Notes: a model not told the origin generated them from the sequence alone. DNA of 7,537 bases from Gammaproteobacteria bacterium (GCA_029861795.1 JAOTYS010000226.1:1-7537); one strand, 5' to 3'. Counted from the first letter of the stretch, positions 1 through 5,413 are shown. Translations and numbers: made by a program.

Positions 1-29
1 GCACCATCGTTCCCGTCAGCTCATCTTCC

Positions 30-872
30 GTGCCAGGAACCCGGCCCCAAGCCGCCAGGGTTGCGGCCTGTCCCTCGTCAGGTAAGGAGCCGGCGAGCAA
101 TATTTTAACCTGTCTAAAGCCCGATACTGAAGTGCTGGAGCTAATACATGACTACAGCGATAGGTTATTTGCAGTGCTGTGTTTGCCTTCGTGTGATGTG
201 GGGCGTAGCGTAGATTGCGAAGATTTGAAAGAGGTGCAGTTCGTGTCCAATGACAACGAGAAAGATGATGCCCTTCACGTAGACGTACCCACCAGTCTCT
301 TCGTACTCAGCGCTAAAGTAACCTACTTGACCGTGGTCAAGGAGGCTTGGTTGAAATGGACGTTGTTAGTTACATGCACTTTTGTTCTGTTCGGCCTCGT
401 GTCAGCCCTGTTATTGGGTCGACCATTAATGTCACCGGTTGGTGTCAGTGGTCTCGATGTGTTGTTCTATGTAGCGGTACTATTGTTAATGGTCGGCCTC
501 ATGGTCGTGATGTTCGGTTTGCTTTGGTTTCCGGTTCTCCTTATTGGAGGCATCCTTCTGGCACTCACAGGAGTCGGTTTATTTGTGTTCCAGGTGTATG
601 TGTTCTTGAGACACGGTGAGTGGCAGTCTTTTTCGCTTAGGACGCTCCTTGAAATAATAGGGTTCGATATGACGGAACTCGATCACCCAAGAGATTGGGT
701 GGGCCTAAAACGGATCGTAAAGTTTGCTCTTGAATGGATACCCTCCGCGTTGTTCTTAGTCATCGGGGGCGGATGGTTCACGGGCCAGATGATGGACGCC
801 TACGATGAATCAATAGCAAAACTTCAAAAAGACTACAGAAAGTTGTCACAGCGATCTCCTGCTGTCGAGTAA
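30..872 (+). CDS. putative multi-pass membrane protein, unknown function
   Basis: I do not recognise this protein. It has a soluble N-terminal part (roughly residues 30-100), then four hydrophobic segments: about 110-130, a long stretch 143-193 that can hold two helices, and about 235-252. A basic/acidic tail follows (SIAKLQKDYRKLSQRS, about 261-276). The GTG at 30 is only one possible start. The frame is open to the left window edge, so the gene may begin outside. Conversely, the first ~30 residues (Pro, Ala and Arg-rich) look like the shadow of a GC-rich sequence on the other strand, and composition becomes AT-richer after about position 100. A later start such as the GTG at 132 is therefore equally likely. 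I see no convincing ribosome binding site before either start. It could be a membrane-anchored accessory or defence component, but nothing in the sequence proves a role. That it is coding is likely; the start is poorly defined. Confidence 0.6.
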   Translation: MPGTRPQAARVAACPSSGKEPASNILTCLKPDTEVLELIHDYSDRLFAVLCLPSCDVGRSVDCEDLKEVQFVSNDNEKDDALHVDVPTSLFVLSAKVTYLTVVKEAWLKWTLLVTCTFVLFGLVSALLLGRPLMSPVGVSGLDVLFYVAVLLLMVGLMVVMFGLLWFPVLLIGGILLALTGVGLFVFQVYVFLRHGEWQSFSLRTLLEIIGFDMTELDHPRDWVGLKRIVKFALEWIPSALFLVIGGGWFTGQMMDAYDESIAKLQKDYRKLSQRSPAVE

Positions 873-904
873 GGGGCCGGTTCAATGCCATTATATCCCT
901 AGAC

Positions 905-930
905 AAAAAAATCCCCGCACAAAGGCGGGG
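905..930 (-). terminator. Rho-independent terminator (minus strand)
   Basis: Read on the minus strand this is a 6-bp GC stem CCCCGC/GCGGGG with a six-base loop, followed by A and seven T residues. It lies about 137 nt beyond the stop of the small membrane gene ending at 1067 and is the natural end of that minus-strand transcription unit. On the plus strand the run of T is missing, so it should work in one direction only. Confidence 0.7.
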
Positions 931-931
931 G

Positions 932-1054
932 GTGGATGCCAGAGCAGCAGCAGGCATCCCCTTCATCGTCATGGGTGACTTCAATCGCCGCTTCGATGTC
1001 CCAGGCGATGAGTTCTGGCCGGAGATTGATGACGGCAAGCCAGCCAATGGATAA
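932..1054 (+). pseudogene. relic of an endonuclease/exonuclease/phosphatase-family protein
   Basis: Forty codons read VDARAAAGIPFIVMGDFNRR, then FDVPGDEFWPEIDDGKPANG and a stop. The core GDFNRRFD with the following PGDEFW and IDDG is typical of the C-terminal part of EEP (DNase I-like) fold proteins, where the Asp-Phe-Asn motif carries catalytic and metal-binding residues. Everything N-terminal to this is absent: the homology starts right at the GC stem of the minus-strand terminator (905-930), and no start codon with a full domain precedes it. The reading ends at TAA 1052-1054, also earlier than in full-length proteins. I read it as a broken fragment left by recombination, not a functional gene. 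The family assignment is from recognised motifs and has not been checked by a search. Confidence 0.72.
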
Positions 1055-1066
1055 GGGGGTAATGCC

Positions 1067-1309
1067 TCAGTTTGAATCTCGCGTTCGTCGAGGGCGCGAT
1101 CTGACGAAGCAAACGACTCTATAGACCGCCATTCCACCTATGGCACCAACGGTCCACCAGAAGGCAGCGATTATCCCAGTGATCCAATCTGGACCGTCGG
1201 GACCGAGGGGAGCAACGCTCAGAGGCGTCAAGAAGTGAACGACGAGGATCACTGTGACCCCACCCGCAATCATAAAACCTAGCCAGGGCGTCGTACTAAA
1301 CAATTTCAT
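1067..1309 (-). CDS. small two-helix membrane protein, unknown
   Basis: An 80-residue protein starting MKLFSTTPWLGFMIAGG. Hydrophobic segments lie at about residues 9-30 and 45-68, separated by a Pro/Gly/Asp loop (PLGPDGPDW). It ends in a strongly basic tail (RSRPRRTRDS) likely to face the cytoplasm. The reading frame is open from an ATG at 1348, but that codon lies inside a near-consensus promoter (1331-1359). The predicted transcript starts near 1324, so ATG 1309 is the better start; an AGG sits about 8-9 nt upstream. It is transcribed towards the terminator at 905-930. I do not recognise the family. Its own strong promoter supports it being real. Confidence 0.6.
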   Translation of the reverse strand: MKLFSTTPWLGFMIAGGVTVILVVHFLTPLSVAPLGPDGPDWITGIIAAFWWTVGAIGGMAVYRVVCFVRSRPRRTRDSN

Positions 1310-1330
1310 GTTGCAGCCTAGTAGCACGTG

Positions 1331-1359
1331 ATTACAGTATCCCGACAAAAAAATGTCAA
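1331..1359 (-). promoter_or_regulatory. sigma-70-type promoter for the small membrane gene
   Basis: On the minus strand: a perfect -35 box TTGACA (1359-1354), a 17-bp spacer with a run of seven T, then -10 box TGTAAT (1336-1331), which matches TATAAT at five of six positions. The transcript should start near 1324, about 15 nt before ATG 1309. No operator is obvious. Confidence 0.65.
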
Positions 1360-1372
1360 GAATGGAAGGATA

Positions 1373-1717
1373 TTAGTGAGCTTTTTGATGAATTAGATCC
1401 TGTCCCGTTCTCAGAATAACAAAACCTTTTCCATCCAAGCAAACAGTATGTTTGTTGGGCTTGTCGGGGAGCTTTTTGTATAGCCACGCCACTAGCTGCA
1501 AAATTGCAGCATCCACAAGTAGAAAAAGCACCAATTTGTAGTCAAGCTCCCAAGACAGGAAATGCGGCAAGAAATGGACAGTGAGTGCTACAAAAGCAAC
1601 ATGATGCAGATAGGCCAGGTGATGCAGCGGGAGTTTAAAGGGAGTGATGGGTAGATACGGGAGTATACTGCAATTTAGACGTTCAATTATGTTTGAAAAC
1701 TCATGACCAAAGATCAA
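1373..1717 (-). CDS. small two-helix membrane protein, unknown, possibly with altered N-terminus
   Basis: A 114-residue reading frame. Hydrophobic segments at about residues 33-56 (several His: LHHLAYLHHV) and 61-80 (YKLVLFLLVDAAILQLVAWL) predict two membrane helices, followed by a Lys-rich loop and a soluble tail of ~30 residues. I do not recognise the family. The only ATG, at 1717, lies inside the divergent HEPN gene (start 1703) and inside the proposed integron cassette, whose left boundary is at 1687. About the first ten codons may therefore come from the inserted cassette, with the original N-terminus lost. It ends at 1373, 14 nt before the -35 box of the next minus-strand gene. Coding status is moderately likely. 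A shorter start or an inactive remnant is possible. Confidence 0.48.
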   Translation of the reverse strand: MIFGHEFSNIIERLNCSILPYLPITPFKLPLHHLAYLHHVAFVALTVHFLPHFLSWELDYKLVLFLLVDAAILQLVAWLYKKLPDKPNKHTVCLDGKGFVILRTGQDLIHQKAH

Positions 1718-2239
1718 CGCATTAGGCGAGTTGCCCTATTGTGCTGCCATTTCACCAGGAACTTGGCTTACTTCCGTGCAGGCCGGAAGGAACTCCTCTT
1801 GAAAAAGGAGGGAGATTTTTGGATCACCGTCGTTGGGAATTTTATCGATGTAAGTGTCCTAGAATGGAGCAAACTGTTCGTTTATCACTCAGATAAGCAT
1901 CATTGGAAGCAGATAGTCTCGGACAAGAAAGAGTTCAGGTCACGATTAGTCAAAACGCTAGGTATCACGAATGCGGACTGGAGTAAGTCATGGCACGAAA
2001 TAAAGGACTACAGAGACAAATTCCTTGCGCACCTTGATTCAGAATTCACGATGGATATTCCCGATATGACGTTGCCGCAGCGAATGGTTGAATTTTACTT
2101 CGATGACCTCAGGACATACTGCTCTTCCAATAGTGTCCTAGATGGTATGCCTCGCGACATGAGCCAGTACTACACAGACTGCCACAACGAAGCCCTGGTC
2201 GTGTACAAACATAACAAAGCGCTTCAACCGACCACCTAG
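1703..2239 (+). CDS. AbiU2-like HEPN-domain protein, integron cassette gene
   Basis: A 178-residue soluble protein. Residues ~45-112 match the AbiU2-like HEPN pattern: an aromatic/acidic helix NFIDVSVLEWSKLF, a His/Trp segment (KHHWKQIV), and the signature YRDKFLAHLD, in which R104 and H110 form the R-x5-H pair (family pattern R-x(4-6)-H) used as the catalytic site of HEPN ribonucleases. HEPN proteins of this kind are known from abortive-infection and toxin-antitoxin systems, so an RNA-cleaving defence role is the best inference. No nucleotidyltransferase (MNT) partner or obvious antitoxin is next to it. The last residues (NKALQPTT) are encoded by the attC site, as in many cassette genes. The ATG is 16 nt after the proposed cassette edge; no strong Shine-Dalgarno is visible. 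It overlaps the start of the divergent membrane gene by 15 bp. Expression may depend on a promoter outside the cassette. Confidence 0.8.
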   Translation: MTKDQRIRRVALLCCHFTRNLAYFRAGRKELLLKKEGDFWITVVGNFIDVSVLEWSKLFVYHSDKHHWKQIVSDKKEFRSRLVKTLGITNADWSKSWHEIKDYRDKFLAHLDSEFTMDIPDMTLPQRMVEFYFDDLRTYCSSNSVLDGMPRDMSQYYTDCHNEALVVYKHNKALQPTT

Positions 2240-2265
2240 GGCGGCGGCTGAGCTATTCGTTAGAA
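2209..2265 (+). other. integron attC-type recombination site
   Basis: The left arm is ACATAAC followed by AAAGCGCTTCAACCG. The right arm is CGGCTGAGCTATTC followed by GTTAGAA. The arms can fold together through TAAC/GTTA, AA/TT, AGC-type pairs and CAACCG/CGGCTG, with an unpaired extra base in the left arm like the extrahelical bases that set strand polarity in attC sites. Spacing from TAAC to the end of the left arm equals that of classical attC sites such as that of aadA cassettes, as I remember them. The HEPN stop codon (2237-2239) lies inside it, as is usual for cassette genes. The expected cleavage point is between G2259 and T2260. The outermost left bases (ACA) do not pair with the right end (GAA), as expected when the right six bases belong to the neighbouring DNA. 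Only one such site is seen and no intI gene. Confidence 0.75.
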
Positions 2266-2626
2266 AGCATCACTCTGGTCTCCCATTCAACACACAATCA
2301 TCTTGATTGTTCGCACGTCTTAAGTGCGTTTGTGACGTTTCAATGGGAGAAAGTCACAGGCAATTGTTATGTGTAGACAGACGCTTACGTTGATTCGACG
2401 TACTGGCTACGAACCAGGTACTCGATTAGAACCGGCCCTCCGCCAACCTTTCCCTGCACTGCTATATCTCCAGCAACCAAGTGCCGCGTCGTAAGTCAGC
2501 TCCTAGGCGAAAGCAGCCGTTTCATTCGGAAATAGTTAGTCTAGATTTGGGTCCGGAGGAGGGTAGCAGTCTATTCCCAAGAATTCATCAAAAGTTAAGG
2601 AAGGGGGAAACGAAACGAGGTCAGCG
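2240..2626. other. intergenic stretch without a convincing gene
   Basis: Between the HEPN stop and the ATPase stop I see the right half of attC, the Y-shaped structure, and a hairpin at 2400-2421 (GTACTGG / CCAGGTAC with one bulged base, around a seven-base loop). Beyond these there is only a weak + frame beginning GTG 2481 that runs into the 3' end of the ATPase gene. That frame gives a basic peptide (PRRKSAPRRKQPFH...) of 68 residues with no recognised family, no ribosome binding site and an antisense overlap of 61 bp, so I do not call it. No terminator for the ATPase transcript is obvious. Confidence 0.5.
2279..2350. repeat. Y-shaped inverted-repeat structure (outer stem plus two hairpins)
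   Basis: A perfect 9-bp outer inverted repeat TCTCCCATT (2279-2287) / AATGGGAGA (2342-2350) encloses two perfect hairpins: ACAATCA-TCT-TGATTGT (2294-2310) and CGCAC-7 nt-GTGCG (2312-2328). Together they can form a three-way junction in RNA or single-stranded DNA. It begins 14 nt after the attC site in a gene-free stretch. It has no T-run, so it is not a terminator. Its function is unknown; a structured RNA, a recombination or replication site, or a transposon relic are all possible. Confidence 0.5.
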
Positions 2627-4675
2627 TCATCGCGTGATGGCTTCCCTCAATTTCTTATCGACATTTTGCCATTCTACGGTTTGCTGATCCCGCAACCGTC
2701 TCACTATGTCTTTTTTTATTTCCGTCCGGTCTCGGTTGACACTGTATTCACGGCAAACGACCTCCAGCAGTTTCTTTCCATCACATAGTTCAGCCCAGCC
2801 CGTATCCCACTGCTCGTCCACTTCAGTGTGTTTATTATCTACAGCTTTAAGAAAATTCACCTTCCATGCGTCGATGTCGAGTTTAGATACAGAGCTGCGC
2901 AACGAAGTCAGTTTCTTGGCCAGGATTTCGGCCATATCCGCGTAGTCATCACTCAAATCCTCATTGGCAAGTCCCGGACTTCGAGGTCTATCTGGTTCAT
3001 AAATTTGCCTCGCAACGATGGGTCTAATTTGCCGCTTCGCCAGTTCCTTCACCTTGTTGGCGAAAATACCGCGATCCGGTAGATCCACGTTGGGAGTTCC
3101 GTTGAATACGTCGTAGAGTATTTGGAGATTCAGCAGATAGTTCTCAAGACAATATCTATCCCATTGCACGACTTTAACGAGGGGCGTGCTACAAAGTGCG
3201 GTCGTATCGCGATCCTGATCAAATAGGAAGCAATGCATCTTGTCCAATTTTCTTGTTTTTTCCGACGCTTGCAGATTTCGTATCTCTGCCTCGACGGCTT
3301 TTCTGCCGCCCAATGACGTAACCTTTATCCTGTCGCCCAATGTTGATCGGAATCCTTCTACTAGTATTTCCTCGTCTACGGGGCCCTCAACAAAGACATT
3401 ACCCTCGTAGAAAAAGGACTCCGCCGGAGAAACACCCAATCTTCCAAGCGCCTGAAACATTTCATCGAAGTCGCCTCTAAATATCGGTGTTGCATTGTCG
3501 TGCGCCTTAAGGTGGTGAATATCGCAATCGGACCTTTCGTACGCGGTGTTGAGAATCTCAGCGGAATGAGTGCAAATCACCGCTTGTACATCGTTCGTCT
3601 TAATGCAGTGGTCAATCAGGAAATTTAGGAGCTTGCGACAAACACCCGGATTGAGATGTAACTCCGGTTCATCGATCAATACAATGCCACCCTTAGCGAT
3701 TGTTCGCCGAATAATAAGAAAAGTGAGAATAAGGCCCTTTTCACCGCTACTTAGGCTGTCGATATCGAATGGCCGGGCAAGACCTTCCTCCTGTATCGCA
3801 ACGCGAAAGTTGCCGATCGGGCTAATACTTAACCCCGCCAACTTTTTGCCTGGCAGAATTTCATCAAATATTATCTGAAAGTCTTTCTCTACCTCTTGCT
3901 TCAAGAGAGTTGCGTTTGCGATTCCATGTTTGAGGCGTTGATACTTTAGGTTGGGCTCGGCTATGTGCGACTTAATTTGGTTGTCCGCGTCGCCTGCGCC
4001 TAATTGAATTGCCGCTTCTCCTGTTGGAAGTGCGCGATCAGCCGTGAAAATGCTAAATAGCGCCTCGGACGGACTCAACGATCGTTCGAGAAAGCCAGCT
4101 ACTAATTGCGCTTTTGCATCGTCACCTCTGGCCTGGCCATTAGGGAAAATTATCATTTTTAAGGATAGGGGGTCTGTTGTATTAAGAGTTCCAGCATAGT
4201 CCTGCATTTCTCGCTGGCCTTCTTTATATCTCGCTCTCCCCTCTGGGGAAGAAAGATACTGCGTCAATGCAAGTTGGTCCTGTTGCCCTTGATTGCCCAG
4301 ACTACCGCGGAGATGATCGTATGCGAGTTGATCAAGTGAGGCATTGATTTTGCGTAGCTCGTCGTCGTTCAAAATCACGTCAAGGTTGATATTGAGGGGG
4401 GTATTTGCATCGCGCGCGATTGCAGAAAAATCAAAATAGCCGCCGCGCAGCATAATTTGGTTGGGATTCTGGACGGCACCCAGTGCATGAAGAACCGATT
4501 GACCTTCCGTAGGATAACGAGGTAACAAGACGGCCCTATTTAGACGGATCGCTTCCAGAACAGTGGACTTGCCAATTGCATTCGGCCCAGCGACGAGACA
4601 TGTTTTGTTTTCGAAAACGAGATCTATATCACTAAGCCCCCGAAAGTTCTTTATTTGGCATCGTTGTATTTTCAT
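2627..4675 (-). CDS. OLD/PARIS-type ATPase fused to a TOPRIM (DUF4435-like) domain
   Basis: A 682-residue protein. The N-terminal ABC/SMC-like ATPase (about 1-415) opens with the SMC-like start MKIQRCQIKNFRGLSDIDL. It has Walker A GPNAIGKST (30-38), the signature SLSSGEKG (307-314), Walker B IVLIDEPELH (331-340, with D335 and E336) and the switch histidine in CTHSAEIL (H370). The C-terminal TOPRIM nuclease part (about 425-680) has the metal-binding Glu in FVEGPVDEE (E430), an LGGRKAV turn (455-461), FLFDQDRD (483-490, with D486 and D488), and a CLENYLL motif (509-515) of the DUF4435/AriB kind. OLD-family and PARIS proteins are anti-phage effectors or sensors that cut nucleic acid (tRNA in PARIS). 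The fused layout fits either a single-protein OLD nuclease or a merged AriA-AriB. No UvrD-like Gabija partner and no reverse transcriptase lie beside it. Its ATG directly follows a tRNA-Lys-like block and has no Shine-Dalgarno at normal distance. All key catalytic residues appear intact. Confidence 0.92.
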   Translation of the reverse strand: MKIQRCQIKNFRGLSDIDLVFENKTCLVAGPNAIGKSTVLEAIRLNRAVLLPRYPTEGQSVLHALGAVQNPNQIMLRGGYFDFSAIARDANTPLNINLDVILNDDELRKINASLDQLAYDHLRGSLGNQGQQDQLALTQYLSSPEGRARYKEGQREMQDYAGTLNTTDPLSLKMIIFPNGQARGDDAKAQLVAGFLERSLSPSEALFSIFTADRALPTGEAAIQLGAGDADNQIKSHIAEPNLKYQRLKHGIANATLLKQEVEKDFQIIFDEILPGKKLAGLSISPIGNFRVAIQEEGLARPFDIDSLSSGEKGLILTFLIIRRTIAKGGIVLIDEPELHLNPGVCRKLLNFLIDHCIKTNDVQAVICTHSAEILNTAYERSDCDIHHLKAHDNATPIFRGDFDEMFQALGRLGVSPAESFFYEGNVFVEGPVDEEILVEGFRSTLGDRIKVTSLGGRKAVEAEIRNLQASEKTRKLDKMHCFLFDQDRDTTALCSTPLVKVVQWDRYCLENYLLNLQILYDVFNGTPNVDLPDRGIFANKVKELAKRQIRPIVARQIYEPDRPRSPGLANEDLSDDYADMAEILAKKLTSLRSSVSKLDIDAWKVNFLKAVDNKHTEVDEQWDTGWAELCDGKKLLEVVCREYSVNRDRTEIKKDIVRRLRDQQTVEWQNVDKKLREAITR

Positions 4676-4715
4676 GGATCGAACCAGCGACCCCTTGATT
4701 AAAAGTCAGATGCGC
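4676..4715 (-). other. tRNA-Lys(UUU)-like fragment, probable integrase attachment site
   Basis: On the minus strand the block contains GCATCTGACTTTTAATCA, then AGGGGTCGCTGGTTCGATCC. This follows the anticodon arm (anticodon TTT in loop CTTTTAA), variable region and T-loop of bacterial tRNA-Lys closely: TGACTTTTAATCAA, GGTCGC and GGTTCGA all match the E. coli lysT sequence as I recall it. The 5' half and acceptor stem are missing and the T-stem does not close, so it is not a functional tRNA. It sits 53 nt beyond the 3' end of the tyrosine recombinase gene. Such identity blocks are the usual attachment cores of tRNA-targeting integrases. No second copy of equal quality is inside the window. Confidence 0.6.
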
Positions 4716-4725
4716 GCGTTGAGAA
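4698..4725 (-). promoter_or_regulatory. possible promoter of the ATPase gene, inside the att-like block
   Basis: On the minus strand: TTCTCA (4725-4720), a 16-bp spacer, then TTTAAT (4703-4698), which matches TATAAT at five of six positions. The transcript would start near 4691, leaving a leader of about 15 nt. The -10 box comes from the anticodon loop of the tRNA-Lys-like sequence. The -35 box is weak, so co-transcription from the upstream integrase gene is the alternative. Confidence 0.3.
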
Positions 4726-4732
4726 TGAATTC

Positions 4733-4750
4733 CGTCCACACGTGTGGACG
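4733..4750. repeat. perfect 18-bp palindrome CGTCCACACGTGTGGACG
   Basis: Two 9-bp halves with no spacer, between the integrase stop (4768) and the tRNA-Lys-like block (4676-4715). It lacks a loop and a T-run, so it is not a terminator. It could bind a dimeric regulator or an accessory recombination protein, or be part of the attachment region. Confidence 0.6.
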
Positions 4751-4767
4751 AGACAGCATATCAACTC

Positions 4768-5403
4768 TCAGTCGTCCCACAGCCCATTGAATCTGTTGGA
4801 GTCCAGCGCCGAATACCTCACCGTGTGTTCGATCTTCTTGTGTCCCATGTAGTGCTGCAAGGTGCGGGTGTCGACCCCCTTATTAGCGAGTGCGTATCCA
4901 GTGGCATGCCTGAGTTGGTGCGGGTGCACTGGAAAGCCAATCTGCGCCACCTCCCCCGCCCTGGCAAGCACTTTCCGGACCCCCGCGGTGGATAGCGGGG
5001 CCTTGCGTTCACTCACGAACACGTACTGCGTATCGGGGTAGTCCCGCCTAAGCTTGCGCAGCGCCCGCAACTCCGCACCCGAAAGTGGGTGGGTGCTCGC
5101 AACACCGCCCTTAAGTCGGTTCACGTGTAGAAGCCCGTTCTTGAAATCGACCTGGGCCCATTGGAGGGCCACCGTCTCGGACACCCTCAGCCCATGCCGG
5201 AAACCTAGGAGGATAAGCGTCGCGTCCCGGTGGCCGTGGCGCCCTACCCGCTTGGCAGCTTCGATGAGGCGCTCAACCTCGTCGCGAGTCAGGTGTTCCC
5301 GTGGACGCCGCTCAATATTCGAGACGCGACGCGGTGGAACCTTCCCATTTACGGGAGTTGGGCCCGACTTCCGAGAGGGCTTAATTTGCAGCAGTTTTGT
5401 CAT
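4768..5403 (-). CDS. compact tyrosine recombinase/integrase
   Basis: A 211-residue site-specific recombinase, essentially the catalytic domain with a short basic N-terminus. All expected active-site residues are visible: R73 in HGLRVSE, K98 in RLKGG, the H162-x-x-R165 box in HPHQLRH, H188 in MGHKK, and the nucleophile Y197 in TVRYSAL. It lacks the arm-binding and SAM-like N-terminal domains of ~400-residue phage integrases, and resembles the small FimB/XerC-like integrases common on islands and plasmids. ATG 5403 is directly preceded in frame by TGA, so it is the first possible start; a Shine-Dalgarno is not evident. The gene reads towards a perfect palindrome and a tRNA-Lys-like block, which fits a role in insertion and excision at a tRNA gene. 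A 36-bp near-palindrome lies upstream and may control it or be its binding site. The sequence gives no sign of inactivation. Confidence 0.93.
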   Translation of the reverse strand: MTKLLQIKPSRKSGPTPVNGKVPPRRVSNIERRPREHLTRDEVERLIEAAKRVGRHGHRDATLILLGFRHGLRVSETVALQWAQVDFKNGLLHVNRLKGGVASTHPLSGAELRALRKLRRDYPDTQYVFVSERKAPLSTAGVRKVLARAGEVAQIGFPVHPHQLRHATGYALANKGVDTRTLQHYMGHKKIEHTVRYSALDSNRFNGLWDD

Positions 5404-5413
5404 TCATTGATGT

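Noticed and set aside
347..619. Second + strand frame inside the membrane gene
   Set aside because: It is a shadow frame; the hydrophobic pattern and codon use favour the overlapping frame.
936..1124. 62-codon + strand frame starting ATG 936
   Set aside because: It overlaps the EEP relic in another frame; the translated motif GDFNRRFD shows which frame was once coding.
778..1137. 119-codon minus-strand frame across the EEP relic and terminator
   Set aside because: Low-complexity Arg/Ser/Pro composition, spans a terminator and two better-supported features.
2285..2372. A second attC on the minus strand (ACATAAC ... GTTGAAT)
   Set aside because: The boxes do not pair with each other and the L-type segments do not match; only the Y-shaped fold is supported.
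2481..2687. 68-codon + strand frame with a basic N-terminus
   Set aside because: It has a GTG start without a ribosome binding site and no recognisable family, and its last third is antisense to the intact ATPase gene.
4683..4720. A functional tRNA-Lys gene
   Set aside because: The D-arm and acceptor stem are absent and the T-stem does not pair; only the anticodon-to-T-loop part is present, so it is treated as an attachment-type fragment.
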